From the NCBI GenBank assembly GCA_002360945.1, contig DERO01000028.1, positions 19,374 through 33,975 of the forward strand: a stretch of 14,602 nt of DNA, read 5' to 3'. The notes beneath the pieces are model-generated. The model saw only the letters and a list, made by a program, of their open reading frames with translations, searched no databases and was not told the origin of the DNA. Positions 6,520 to 14,048 of the stretch are shown piece after piece (positions within the stretch are counted from its first letter, which is position 1; every line of letters starts with the position of its first letter). A program made the translations under genes and the position numbers. This stretch comes from Leclercia adecarboxylata. GTDB taxonomy: Bacteria > Pseudomonadota > Gammaproteobacteria > Enterobacterales > Enterobacteriaceae.

Positions 6520-8541
6520 TTGAGCATTTTAGGTTACTTACAAAAGGTTGGCCGCGCCTTAATGGTGCCGGTCGCCACGCTGCCAGCGGCAGCAATACTG
6601 ATGGGTGTCGGTTACTGGATTGACCCGGTGGGTTGGGGTGGAGACAACGCGTTAGCGGCGTTCTTCATTAAGTCCGGTTCTGCCATTATCGATAACATGT
6701 CCGTACTGTTTGCCATTGGTGTGGCTTATGGTATGTCCAAAGATAAAGACGGTGCTGCGGCACTGACCGGTTTTGTGGGCTTCCTTGTGTTGACCACGCT
6801 CTGCTCTCCGGCTGCGGTTTCGATGATCCAGAAGATCCCTGCGGACCAGGTTCCGGCAGCCTTCGGTAAGATCAGCAACCAGTTCGTGGGTATCCTGGTG
6901 GGTATCATCTCTGCTGAACTGTACAACCGCTTCAGTAGCGTTGAGTTGCCGAAAGCACTCTCCTTCTTCAGCGGTCGTCGTCTGGTGCCGATCCTGACCT
7001 CCTTCGTGATGATTGTTGTTGCTTTCATTCTGATGTACATCTGGCCGGTGATCTTCGACGGTCTGGTGAACTTCGGTGAGCACATCCAGAAACTGGGTTC
7101 CGTCGGTGCGGGCGTGTATGCGTTCTTCAACCGTCTGCTGATCCCGGTCGGTCTGCACCACGCCCTGAACTCCGTGTTCTGGTTTGACGTGGCGGGCATT
7201 AACGACATCCCTAACTTCCTTGGCGGCGCACAGTCCATCGAAGCAGGTAAAGCGGTTGTCGGTATCACCGGTCGTTACCAGGCGGGCTTCTTCCCAATTA
7301 TGATGTTCGGTCTGCCGGGTGCGGCGCTGGCTATCTACCACTGCGCGCGTCCAGAGAACAAAGCGAAAGTGCTGGGTATCATGATGGCGGGCGCATTCGC
7401 GGCCTTCTTCACCGGTATCACCGAGCCGCTGGAATTCTCCTTCATGTTCGTTGCGCCAGTACTGTACGTCATCCACGCCGTGCTGACCGGTATCTCCGTG
7501 TTCATCGCTGCATCCATGCAGTGGATTGCTGGCTTCGGCTTCAGTGCGGGCCTGGTGGATATGGTGCTGTCGTCCCGTAACCCGCTGGCGGTTCACTGGT
7601 ACATGCTGATCCTGCAGGGTCTGGCGTTCTTCGTGATCTACTACGTGGTGTTCCGCTTCACCATCACCAAATTCAACCTGATGACCCCGGGTCGTGAACT
7701 GGCGGTTGCCGGTAGCGAAGCGGACGGTCAGGACGTGAACGTGAGCGGTACCGCAACGGAAGACGTTTCCGGTCTGGCGCGTCAGTACATCGCGGCAGTC
7801 GGCGGTTCCGACAACCTGACCGGTATCGATGCCTGCATCACCCGTCTGCGTCTGAACGTGAAAGACTCTTCTCTGGTTAATGAAGCGATGGCGAAACGCC
7901 TGGGTGCGTCTGGCGTGATCCGCCTGAACAAAACCAGCGTACAGATCATCGTCGGCTTTGTGGCTGAGAAAATTGCCAACGCAATGAAAACGACGGGGCC
8001 GGTTGCTGCTGCTGAAGCTGCGCCAGCGCCAGCCGCTGCACCTGCCGCCGTTAAGCCACAGGCTGTTCCTAATGCCACCACCATCGCCGCGCTGGTTTCC
8101 CCGGTAACCGGTGAAGTGGTTGCCCTGGAGCAGGTGCCTGATGAAGCCTTCGCCAGCAAAGCTGTGGGTGATGGCGTGGCGGTGAAACCAACGGATAAAA
8201 CCGTGGTCTCCCCGGCAGCCGGGACTATCGTCAAAATCTTTAACACCAACCACGCGTTCTGCCTGGAAACAGAGAAAGGCGCGGAGATCGTTGTCCACAT
8301 GGGTATCGATACCGTTGCGCTGGGTGGCCAGGGCTTTAAACGCCTGGTGGAAGAGGGTGCAGAAGTGGTTGCCGGTCAGCCGATTCTGGAAATGGATCTC
8401 GCCTACCTGAACGCCAATGCGCGCTCCATGATCAGCCCGGTTGTCTGCAGCAATATCGACGACTTCAGCGGCCTGGTGATCAAAGCGCAGGGCCAGGTTG
8501 TTGCCGGTCAGACACCTCTGTATGAAATTAAAGGCAAATAA
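6520..8541 (+). CDS. nagE: PTS N-acetylglucosamine transporter, EIICBA (NagE)
   Basis: NagE carries GlcNAc across the inner membrane while phosphorylating it to GlcNAc-6-P. The 673-aa product has domains in the order EIIC (about 1-391, many hydrophobic spans, GITEP at 299-303), EIIB (about 413-490, phospho-Cys439 in IDACITRLR), an Ala/Pro-rich linker (about 494-512) and EIIA (about 513-673). EIIA has His578 in NHAF and the phosphorylated His593 in VVHMGID. It starts with TTG, 7 nt after a strong AGGGGG. It is about 25 aa longer than E. coli NagE as I recall it. EIIA is nearly identical to E. coli, but EIIC differs greatly in sequence. Location opposite nagB, the NagC operators and the EIIA type support GlcNAc; a related hexose cannot be fully excluded for the permease domain. 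Confidence 0.92.
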   Translation: MSILGYLQKVGRALMVPVATLPAAAILMGVGYWIDPVGWGGDNALAAFFIKSGSAIIDNMSVLFAIGVAYGMSKDKDGAAALTGFVGFLVLTTLCSPAAVSMIQKIPADQVPAAFGKISNQFVGILVGIISAELYNRFSSVELPKALSFFSGRRLVPILTSFVMIVVAFILMYIWPVIFDGLVNFGEHIQKLGSVGAGVYAFFNRLLIPVGLHHALNSVFWFDVAGINDIPNFLGGAQSIEAGKAVVGITGRYQAGFFPIMMFGLPGAALAIYHCARPENKAKVLGIMMAGAFAAFFTGITEPLEFSFMFVAPVLYVIHAVLTGISVFIAASMQWIAGFGFSAGLVDMVLSSRNPLAVHWYMLILQGLAFFVIYYVVFRFTITKFNLMTPGRELAVAGSEADGQDVNVSGTATEDVSGLARQYIAAVGGSDNLTGIDACITRLRLNVKDSSLVNEAMAKRLGASGVIRLNKTSVQIIVGFVAEKIANAMKTTGPVAAAEAAPAPAAAPAAVKPQAVPNATTIAALVSPVTGEVVALEQVPDEAFASKAVGDGVAVKPTDKTVVSPAAGTIVKIFNTNHAFCLETEKGAEIVVHMGIDTVALGGQGFKRLVEEGAEVVAGQPILEMDLAYLNANARSMISPVVCSNIDDFSGLVIKAQGQVVAGQTPLYEIKGK

Positions 8542-8569
8542 GTGCTCCTGAGTCAGCGTTAGTGCCTGA

Positions 8570-8599
8570 GCGGCGGGGATATCCCCGCCGCTTTTTTTT
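8570..8599 (+). terminator. Rho-independent terminator of nagE
   Basis: A perfect 22-bp palindrome (8570-8591, arms GCGGCGGGGAT/ATCCCCGCCGC) is followed by eight T residues (8592-8599). It starts 28 nt after the nagE stop and isolates nagE from glnS. Confidence 0.96.
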
Positions 8600-8653
8600 G
8601 CAGCAATCGCCCCGATAATTCTCTTCAGAGACCTTTTTTTGCGTAACTAAAGG

Positions 8654-8682
8654 TTGTCACTACGCCCGGCTTATAAGATCAT
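8654..8682 (+). promoter_or_regulatory. Probable glnS promoter
   Basis: TTGTCA (8654-8659) and GATCAT (8677-8682) are 17 bp apart. The -10 matches the consensus at 4 of 6 positions. An overlapping TATAAG (8672-8677) is too close to the -35 (12 bp). The surrounding sequence closely resembles the E. coli glnS promoter region as I remember it. The start would be near 8689, about 32 nt before the ATG. Confidence 0.6.
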
Positions 8683-8720
8683 ATGCCGTTATACGTCGTT
8701 TACGCTTTGAGGAATCCACG

Positions 8721-10388
8721 ATGAGTGAGGCTGAAGCCCGCCCGAGCAACTTTATCCGTCAGATCATTGATGAAGATCTGGCCACCGGTAAGCACACCAC
8801 AGTTCATACCCGTTTCCCGCCGGAGCCGAACGGCTACCTGCACATTGGTCACGCGAAATCGATCTGCCTGAACTTCGGCATCGCGCAGGACTACCAGGGT
8901 CAATGCAACCTGCGTTTCGATGACACCAACCCGGTGAAAGAAGATATCGAATACGTAGAGTCCATTAAGAACGACGTGCAATGGTTGGGCTTCAACTGGT
9001 CTGGCGACATCTGCTACTCCTCTGACTATTTTGACCAGCTGTACGCCTACGCCGTTGAGCTGATCAACAAAGGGCTGGCCTACGTTGACGAGCTTTCCGC
9101 TGACGAAATCCGCGAATACCGCGGCTCGCTGACCGCGCCGGGCAAAAACAGCCCTTACCGCGATCGCAGCGTGGAAGAGAACCTGGCACTGTTTGAAAAA
9201 ATGCGTGCCGGTGGCTTCGAAGAAGGGAAAGCCTGTCTGCGTGCCAAAATCGACATGGCCTCGCCGTTTATCGTGATGCGCGATCCGGTGCTGTACCGCA
9301 TTAAGTTTGCCGATCACCACCAGACCGGCAGCAAGTGGTGCATCTACCCGATGTACGACTTCACCCACTGCATCAGCGATGCGCTGGAAGGCATTACCCA
9401 CTCGCTCTGTACCCTGGAGTTCCAGGACAACCGTCGCCTGTATGACTGGGTGCTGGACAACATCTCTATTCCGGTGCATCCGCGTCAGTACGAGTTCTCT
9501 CGTCTGAATCTGGAATACACCGTGATGTCCAAGCGTAAGCTGAACCTGCTGGTGACCGACAAGCACGTTGAAGGCTGGGATGACCCACGTATGCCGACCA
9601 TCTCCGGTCTGCGTCGTCGTGGCTATACCGCCGCCTCCATCCGTGAGTTCTGCAAACGCATCGGCGTGACCAAGCAGGACAACACTATCGAGATGGCGTC
9701 GCTGGAGTCCTGTATCCGCGAAGATCTGAACGACAACGCCCCGCGCGCCATGGCGGTTATCGATCCGGTGAAACTGGTTATCGAAAACTATCCGCAGGGC
9801 GAAAGCGAGCTGGTGACCATGCCGAACCATCCGAGCAAACCGGAGATGGGCAGCCGTGACGTGCCGTTCAGCGCTGAGATCTGGATCGATCGCGCCGACT
9901 TCCGTGAAGAAGCCAACAAGCAGTACAAGCGTCTGGTGATGGGCAAAGAAGTGCGCCTGCGTAATGCCTACGTGATCAAAGCCGAGCGCGTCGAGAAAGA
10001 CGCTGAAGGCAATATCACCACCATCTTCTGCACCTACGATGCCGAGACCCTGAGCAAAGATCCGGCCGACGGTCGCAAGGTGAAGGGTGTGATCCACTGG
10101 GTGAGCGCGGCACATGCGCTGCCGGTTGAAATCCGCCTGTACGATCGTCTTTTCAGCGTGCCGAACCCGGGTGCGGCAGAGGATTTCCTGGAAGTGATTA
10201 ACCAGGATTCGCTGGTGATCAAGCAGGGCTTTGCCGAGCCATCCCTTAAAGCCGCCGTTGCCGGTCACGCCTATCAGTTCGAGCGCGAAGGCTACTTCTG
10301 CCTCGACAGTCGCTATACGACCGCTGACAAACTGGTATTTAACCGTACCGTCGGTCTGCGTGATACCTGGGCGAAAGCGGGCGAGTAA
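8721..10388 (+). CDS. glnS: Glutaminyl-tRNA synthetase
   Basis: GlnS charges tRNA-Gln with glutamine in the cytoplasm. The 555-aa product is a class I synthetase almost colinear with E. coli GlnRS (554 aa). The Rossmann signature appears as [12 protein letters not shown], with HIGH at residues 41-44. The KMSKS-type loop appears as VMSKRK near 268-273. The C-terminal half has the beta-barrel anticodon-binding sequence of the family. GAGGAA lies just upstream of the ATG. It is a single-gene unit with its own promoter and terminator. Its place between two NagC-controlled genes is by synteny, not function, although the tRNA-Gln genes of the metT cluster would also lie close by, just outside this window. 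Confidence 0.99.
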   Translation: MSEAEARPSNFIRQIIDEDLATGKHTTVHTRFPPEPNGYLHIGHAKSICLNFGIAQDYQGQCNLRFDDTNPVKEDIEYVESIKNDVQWLGFNWSGDICYSSDYFDQLYAYAVELINKGLAYVDELSADEIREYRGSLTAPGKNSPYRDRSVEENLALFEKMRAGGFEEGKACLRAKIDMASPFIVMRDPVLYRIKFADHHQTGSKWCIYPMYDFTHCISDALEGITHSLCTLEFQDNRRLYDWVLDNISIPVHPRQYEFSRLNLEYTVMSKRKLNLLVTDKHVEGWDDPRMPTISGLRRRGYTAASIREFCKRIGVTKQDNTIEMASLESCIREDLNDNAPRAMAVIDPVKLVIENYPQGESELVTMPNHPSKPEMGSRDVPFSAEIWIDRADFREEANKQYKRLVMGKEVRLRNAYVIKAERVEKDAEGNITTIFCTYDAETLSKDPADGRKVKGVIHWVSAAHALPVEIRLYDRLFSVPNPGAAEDFLEVINQDSLVIKQGFAEPSLKAAVAGHAYQFEREGYFCLDSRYTTADKLVFNRTVGLRDTWAKAGE

Positions 10389-10405
10389 TCCCTTTCTCCT
10401 TTTGA

Positions 10406-10434
10406 AAAACGCCGCGCGCTGCGGCGTTTTTTTT
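10406..10434 (+). terminator. Rho-independent terminator of glnS
   Basis: A 10-bp stem, AAAACGCCGC with GCGGCGTTTT around a 5-nt loop (10406-10430), runs into a T tract (to 10434). It starts 17 nt after the glnS stop. Confidence 0.94.
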
Positions 10435-10461
10435 GCCTGCCATAAAGCCATTAACCCTTTA

Positions 10462-10482
10462 AATCTTCGCGATGCGAATTAA
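10462..10482. promoter_or_regulatory. Distal NagC operator of chiP
   Basis: The core TTCGCGATGCGAA (10466-10478) is a near-palindrome centred on 10472 with A/T-rich flanks. GCGAT-N-CGAATTAA is shared with the nagE operator. It lies about 350 bp upstream of chiP, just after the glnS terminator, so it cannot block polymerase by itself; a role in looping to the proximal site is likely. Confidence 0.82.
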
Positions 10483-10647
10483 TTCTGTTTCTTAAAACGG
10501 TTCGCTTTCTCTTCTTTTTCGCAAATTAACCGCTATTGCTACCGCTTATAGTAATTAACCTTTATTTATTAAAAATAAATCGCTCATTCTGCACATTATT
10601 TTAACTAAAAATTCTCGACCAGCTCCTTTGTTACAAACCGCAACCAA

Positions 10648-10669
10648 ATATGTGCGCTTTGTCATAATC
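10648..10669. promoter_or_regulatory. CRP-like site upstream of chiP
   Basis: TGTGC-N6-TCATA (10651-10666) keeps 8 of 10 conserved CRP positions and lies between the two NagC operators. chiP is known to be CRP-dependent in E. coli. The start site is not certain, so the distance to it is not fixed. Confidence 0.6.
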
Positions 10670-10695
10670 CTGACTTTTGATCGCTTAAAAGCATT

Positions 10696-10717
10696 GATAA
10701 TTCGCGTCGCGAAAAAT
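10696..10717 (+). promoter_or_regulatory. Proximal NagC operator of chiP over a candidate -10
   Basis: TTCGCGTCGCGAA (10701-10713) is a perfect palindrome about 10707 with A/T flanks, the most symmetric NagC site in the window. GATAAT (10696-10701) at its left edge is the best -10 candidate, with only a poor -35 (ACTTTT, 10673-10678, 17 bp away). If right, the operator covers -10 to +1 and the leader is about 116 nt. The operator is well supported; the promoter is tentative. Confidence 0.75.
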
Positions 10718-10805
10718 AGTCTAAGGACAGGAGATGTAAGCGGGTATTTCCGGTTGCCTCCACTTTTTATTTTTTTGTTTTTCGCCGTTTAAGGCGCTTT
10801 AAATA

Positions 10806-10817
10806 CGTCAAAGAGGA
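10806..10817 (+). promoter_or_regulatory. ChiX small-RNA pairing site at the chiP ribosome binding site
   Basis: CGTCAAAGAGGA is a perfect 12-nt complement of the ChiX (MicM) segment UCCUCUUUGACG, recalled from E. coli and Salmonella. It contains the chiP Shine-Dalgarno GAGGA, 6 nt before the ATG. In those species ChiX with Hfq blocks chiP translation and promotes Rho-dependent termination and decay until chitosugars induce the chb mRNA decoy. The chiX gene itself is not in the window. Confidence 0.88.
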
Positions 10818-10823
10818 TTAATT

Positions 10824-12230
10824 ATGCGTACGTTTAGTGGCAAACGTAGTGCGCTTGCGCTGGCTATCGCCGGTGTTACAGCAATGTCAGGCTGGATGGT
10901 TTCTCCGAAAGCCCTGGCCGAAGGTTTTATCGATGATTCAACCCTCACGGGCGGTGTCTATTACTGGCAGCGTGAACGTGACCGCAAAGATGTCGAGTCA
11001 GACAAATACAAAACTAACCTCGCTCACTCCACCTGGAACGCCAACCTCGATTTCCAGTCCGGCTATGCCGCTGACATGTTCGGTCTCGATCTGGCTGCGT
11101 TCACGGCTATCGAAATGGCGGAAAACGGCGACAGCGGCCACCCGAACGAAATTGCCTTCTCCTCCAGCAACAAAGCCTATAAAGAGGACTGGTCTGGCGA
11201 TAAGAGCGGGATCAGCCTGTACAAAGCGGCCGCAAAATTTAAATACGGTCCGGTATGGGCGCGCGGTGGCTGGCTGCAGCCAACCGGTCAAACCCTGTTA
11301 GCGCCGCACTGGAGCTTTATGCCAGGCACCTATCAGGGTGCCGAAGCCGGGGCCAACTTTGATTACGGCGATAGCGGTGCGTTGAGTTTCTCGTACATGT
11401 GGACCAACGAGTACAAAGCGCCGTGGCACCTCGAGATGGACAAGTTCTATCAGAATGACAGAAAGACCCGCGTCGACTATCTCCACTCCTTCGGCGCGAA
11501 GTACGATTTCAAAAATAACCTGATTCTGGAAGCCGCTTTTGGTCAGGCTGAAGGCTTCATCGATCAGTACTTCGCCAAAGCGAGCTACAAGCTGGATATC
11601 GTGGGTGGCCCACTCTCTACCAGCTATCAGTTCTACGGCACGCGTGATAAAGCCGACAGCGGCACCGTGAATGATATCTACGACGGTACGGCATGGCTGC
11701 AGGCCCTGACCTTGGGCTACAAGGTCGGCCAGGTCGACTTACGTCTGGAAGGGACTTACGTTAAGGCCGAAGGGCAGCAGGGCTACTTCCTGCAGCGTAT
11801 GACCCCAACCTACGCCTCTTCCAACGGGCGTCTGGACGTGTGGTGGGATAACCGCTCCGACTTTAACGCCAACGGCGAAAAAGCGGTCTTCTTCGGCGCC
11901 ATGTATGACCTCAGCAACTGGAACCTGGCGGGCTGGAGCGTCGGCGCGTCTTATGTCTATGCCTGGGATGCGAAACCGGCAGACTGGTTAATCAACAGCG
12001 CCGGTCAGCGTGAAGATATCGCCTCCAACAAGATCAAGGAATCTGCCTACAGCCTGGATGCGATCTACACCCTGCAGGACGGCCGCGCAAAAGGGACCAT
12101 GTTCAAACTGCACTTCACGCAGTATGACAACCACTCCGATATCCCAAGCTACGGCGGCGGTTACGGCAACATCTTCCAGGATGAGCGTGACGTGAAGTTT
12201 ATGGTTATCGCCCCGTTCACCATCTTCTGA
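10824..12230 (+). CDS. chiP: Outer-membrane chitoporin ChiP (OprD-like)
   Basis: ChiP forms an outer-membrane channel for chitobiose and longer chitooligosaccharides, which are later split and taken up as GlcNAc or chitobiose. The 468-aa precursor has the E. coli length. A signal peptide with a positively charged start and hydrophobic core ends in ALA at residues 30-32, giving a mature start EGFIDD. The mature part shows alternating beta-strand patterns rich in Tyr, Trp and Gly and ends in Phe, the usual BAM signal of beta-barrels (PFTIF). It is the first gene of chiPQ. Control by NagC (two operators), CRP and ChiX is visible upstream. Older E. coli name: ybfM. Confidence 0.96.
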   Translation: MRTFSGKRSALALAIAGVTAMSGWMVSPKALAEGFIDDSTLTGGVYYWQRERDRKDVESDKYKTNLAHSTWNANLDFQSGYAADMFGLDLAAFTAIEMAENGDSGHPNEIAFSSSNKAYKEDWSGDKSGISLYKAAAKFKYGPVWARGGWLQPTGQTLLAPHWSFMPGTYQGAEAGANFDYGDSGALSFSYMWTNEYKAPWHLEMDKFYQNDRKTRVDYLHSFGAKYDFKNNLILEAAFGQAEGFIDQYFAKASYKLDIVGGPLSTSYQFYGTRDKADSGTVNDIYDGTAWLQALTLGYKVGQVDLRLEGTYVKAEGQQGYFLQRMTPTYASSNGRLDVWWDNRSDFNANGEKAVFFGAMYDLSNWNLAGWSVGASYVYAWDAKPADWLINSAGQREDIASNKIKESAYSLDAIYTLQDGRAKGTMFKLHFTQYDNHSDIPSYGGGYGNIFQDERDVKFMVIAPFTIF

Positions 12231-12240
12231 TGACAAGCCG

Positions 12241-12259
12241 GGCGGGGGGGATCCCCGCC
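12241..12259 (+). other. Stem-loop between chiP and chiQ
   Basis: A 7-bp G/C stem, GGCGGGG (12241-12247) with CCCCGCC (12253-12259), lies 10 nt after the chiP stop. It has no following T-run, and the chiQ ribosome binding site comes right after. It probably protects the chiP 3' end or tunes chiQ level rather than terminating. Confidence 0.65.
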
Positions 12260-12274
12260 TGACTGGAGACCGCT

Positions 12275-12610
12275 ATGCTGAAAAAAATCGTACTGGTCGC
12301 GGTGCTGGCATCAGGACTGGCCGCCTGCGCACAACCCCAGACCCAGAAAGAAGACACCCGTCTGAAAGAGGCTTACAGCGCGTGCATCAATACCGCTGAA
12401 GGGTCACCAGAAAAGATCGAAGCCTGCCAGAGCGTGCTGAACGTGCTGCGTCAGGAGAAGGCGCACGAGCAATTTGCGACTCAGGAAACCGTCCGGGTGG
12501 CGGATTACCAGGCCTGTATTCAGGCGCGTAAAACGGGTAACAATCAGGATGTGACCAAAAACTGCGATAAGATTTGGCAGGAAATTCGTAGCAACAACAA
12601 CGCGAAGTAA
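12275..12610 (+). CDS. chiQ: Small lipoprotein ChiQ
   Basis: The 111-aa product is a predicted lipoprotein co-transcribed with the chitoporin. MLKKIVLVAVLASGLAAC gives a short signal peptide with lipobox LAAC and lipidated Cys18. Residue +2 after Cys is Ala, which suits outer-membrane sorting. The mature part is charged, mostly helical in character, with four further Cys spaced as two pairs (SAC..EAC and QAC..KNC), which may form disulfides in the periplasm. TGGAGA precedes the ATG. It starts 44 bp after chiP and ends at a strong terminator. Its molecular role is not known to me; a chitoporin accessory is inferred from the operon. Older E. coli name: ybfN. Confidence 0.93.
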   Translation: MLKKIVLVAVLASGLAACAQPQTQKEDTRLKEAYSACINTAEGSPEKIEACQSVLNVLRQEKAHEQFATQETVRVADYQACIQARKTGNNQDVTKNCDKIWQEIRSNNNAK

Positions 12611-12625
12611 TCTGCTGTTTGCCAT

Positions 12626-12659
12626 GCCCGGTAACGCTATGCGTACCGGGCTTTTTTTT
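12626..12659 (+). terminator. Rho-independent terminator of chiPQ
   Basis: GCCCGGT (12626-12632) pairs with ACCGGGC (12645-12651), with an inner ACGC/GCGT stem, one bulged A and a TAT loop, followed by eight T (12652-12659). It faces the fur terminator. Confidence 0.94.
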
Positions 12660-12672
12660 GCCTGTAAAAGGC

Positions 12673-12700
12673 AAAAAAAAAGCCAACCGTCAGGTTGGCT
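12673..12700 (-). terminator. Rho-independent terminator of fur
   Basis: On the minus strand an 8-bp stem, AGCCAACC/GGTTGGCT with a TGAC loop (12681-12700), is followed by a T tract (12673-12680). It starts 17 nt after the fur stop and is convergent with the chiPQ terminator. Confidence 0.94.
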
Positions 12701-12717
12701 CAGAGTCTTTGCAAAGA

Positions 12718-13164
12718 TTATTTCGTGTCGTGCGCGTGGTCATCTTCGCGGCAGTCGCCTTCGGCACAGTGGCCGTACAGGTACAGACTGTGGTTGGTCA
12801 GACGAATGCCATGACGAGCGGCAATTTCGCGCTGACGTAATTCGATGGAATCATCGCTGAATTCGATCACTTTGCCGCAGTCGAGGCAAATCAGGTGATC
12901 GTGGTGATGCTGCTGCGTCAGTTCAAATACGGATTTACCGCCTTCGAAATTATGACGCGTAACGATGCCTGCATCGTCGAACTGGTTCAGTACACGGTAA
13001 ACGGTAGCCAGACCAATCTCTTCGCCCATGTCGATCAGACGCTTGTATAAGTCTTCCGCACTGACATGATGGTTATCCGGACCCTGAAGCACTTCCAGGA
13101 TTTTTAACCGTGGAAGCGTGACTTTCAGTCCGGCCTTCTTTAATGCGGTGTTGTTGTCAGTCAT
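12718..13164 (-). CDS. fur: Ferric uptake regulator Fur
   Basis: Fur is the iron-responsive global regulator; with Fe2+ it dimerises and binds Fur boxes to repress iron uptake and other genes. The 148-aa product differs from E. coli Fur at only a few positions. The winged-helix DNA-binding domain covers about 1-82. Metal ligands are visible: His33, Glu81, His88 and His90 of the regulatory site, His87, Glu108 and His125 nearby, and Cys93/Cys96 of the structural zinc site (CLDC). Cys133 and Cys138 are also kept. The start overlaps the end of uof (ATGACTGA), which implies coupled translation, and the fur ribosome binding site alone is weak. The box and promoter upstream point to autoregulation. 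Confidence 0.99.
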   Translation of the reverse strand: MTDNNTALKKAGLKVTLPRLKILEVLQGPDNHHVSAEDLYKRLIDMGEEIGLATVYRVLNQFDDAGIVTRHNFEGGKSVFELTQQHHHDHLICLDCGKVIEFSDDSIELRQREIAARHGIRLTNHSLYLYGHCAEGDCREDDHAHDTK

Positions 13165-13243
13165 GCGGAATCTGTCCTGTTGCTAAACGATTCACTTCTA
13201 AAGAAGAAGTGACAGAAAATGCACCTGGGATAATGCGTCTCAT
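13157..13243 (-). CDS. uof: fur leader peptide Uof (28 codons)
   Basis: This short ORF encodes MRRIIPGAFSVTSSLEVNRL followed by ATGQIPHD (28 aa) and its TGA overlaps the fur start in the sequence ATGACTGA. In E. coli a 28-codon ORF named uof sits in this place; fur translation is coupled to it, and the sRNA RyhB lowers fur expression by acting on uof. The same length and overlap here support the call. I see no strong Shine-Dalgarno before its ATG. The ATG lies inside the Fur box and inside the -10 of the nearest fur promoter, so only transcripts started further upstream could carry it. The RyhB pairing was not checked. Confidence 0.82.
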   Translation of the reverse strand: MRRIIPGAFSVTSSLEVNRLATGQIPHD

Positions 13244-13247
13244 TATA
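13229..13247. promoter_or_regulatory. Fur box at the fur/uof start
   Basis: On the minus strand this 19-mer matches the classic Fur consensus (GATAATGATAATCATTATC) at 15 of 19 positions, with arms ATAATGA and CATTATC. It covers the proposed -10 and uof ATG, so Fe-Fur would repress its own transcription, as reported for E. coli fur. Confidence 0.85.
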
Positions 13248-13270
13248 GAACTGCCATGGCGTAATGAAAA
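13242..13270 (-). promoter_or_regulatory. fur promoter overlapping uof start
   Basis: On the minus strand TTTTCA (13265-13270) and a perfect TATAAT (13242-13247) are 17 bp apart. Transcription would start near 13235, inside uof codons 2-4, giving fur mRNA that lacks the uof ATG. A second, weaker candidate lies upstream: TTGGCG-N18-CATACT on the minus strand, about 13288-13317. Neither has been tested here. Confidence 0.6.
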
Positions 13271-13422
13271 CTGCAAGTCTCAAGTAAAGTATGCTTATAA
13301 AAACGTGGTACCGCCAACAAAGTTGTTACAAGGTTCCCCGTTTACTCCTGGATCATTGTACAGGTATGGCAGCAAAAGTTAAAAATTTGTAGCAATTATT
13401 TTGATTGGTATTACCTATCGAT

Positions 13423-13448
13423 GCGGCGCAACTTTAGCGTTGCGCCGC
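13423..13448 (-). other. Stem-loop between fldA and uof/fur
   Basis: A perfect 10-bp stem, GCGGCGCAAC/GTTGCGCCGC with a 6-nt loop, lies 7 nt after the fldA stop. It is not followed by a T-run on the minus strand. It therefore looks leaky or protective rather than a full terminator, which allows fldA transcripts to continue into uof-fur. Confidence 0.75.
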
Positions 13449-13455
13449 GACATCA

Positions 13456-13986
13456 TCAGGCATTGAGGATGTCGTCGAGATGCAGTTCTTCGCGAACCTG
13501 TTTTACCCATTTGTCGACGCGCTCAGCGGTCAGTTCCGGCTGGCGATCTTCGTCAATAGCGAGGCCCACGAAGTGGTTATCATCGGCCAGACCTTTAGAG
13601 GCTTCGAAGTGGTAACCGGCGGTTGGCCAGTGACCGACGATCACCGCGCCGCGTGGCTCAATGATGTCGCGAATGGTGCCGAGGGCATCGCAGAAGTACT
13701 CTGCGTAGTCTTCCTGATCGCCACAGCCGAACAGGGCCACCAGCTTGCCGTTAAAGTCGATCTCTTCCAGAGACGGGAAGAAGTCGTCCCAGTCACACTG
13801 CGCTTCACCGTAATACCAGGTCGGGATGCCCAGCAGCAGAATATCGTAACCTTCGATATCTTCTTTGCTGCTTTTCGCAATGTCATGCACATCGGCAACG
13901 TCTTTACCTAACTGTTTTTGAATGTTTTTTGCGATATTTTCGGTGTTACCCGTGTCGCTGCCGAAAAAAATGCCGATGATTGCCAT
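13456..13986 (-). CDS. fldA: Flavodoxin 1
   Basis: FldA is the FMN-containing electron carrier used by, for example, methionine synthase, biotin synthase and anaerobic radical enzymes, reduced by flavodoxin reductase. The 176-aa product has the E. coli length and is a long-chain flavodoxin. The FMN phosphate loop SDTGNTEN is at residues 10-17, and the ring-stacking residues Trp57 and Tyr94 are present. Start 13986 gives [14 protein letters not shown]; an in-frame extension to 14049 has no homology and is rejected. AGAGG lies 11 nt upstream, a rather long spacing. It heads the fldA-uof-fur cluster, so oxidative-stress induction of fldA could also raise Fur, as known for SoxS in E. coli. Confidence 0.98.
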   Translation of the reverse strand: MAIIGIFFGSDTGNTENIAKNIQKQLGKDVADVHDIAKSSKEDIEGYDILLLGIPTWYYGEAQCDWDDFFPSLEEIDFNGKLVALFGCGDQEDYAEYFCDALGTIRDIIEPRGAVIVGHWPTAGYHFEASKGLADDNHFVGLAIDEDRQPELTAERVDKWVKQVREELHLDDILNA

Positions 13987-14048
13987 GAGTAAAATAACCT
14001 CTTGATACTTAATGGTATGGTGGCGCAATTTAGCCACGGATAAGGGCA

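Noticed and set aside
6652..8298. 548-codon open frame on the minus strand inside nagE
   Set aside because: It is antisense to nagE, rich in His, Arg and Gln with no domain, and has no plausible ribosome binding site.
8620..8640. Possible second terminator before glnS (TCTC-TTCA-GAGA then T-run)
   Set aside because: The stem is only 4 bp; the strong nagE terminator just upstream already explains the end of transcription.
8700..10451. 583-codon open frame on the minus strand across glnS
   Set aside because: It is a mirror of the strongly biased glnS codons and even runs through the glnS terminator; no family is recognised.
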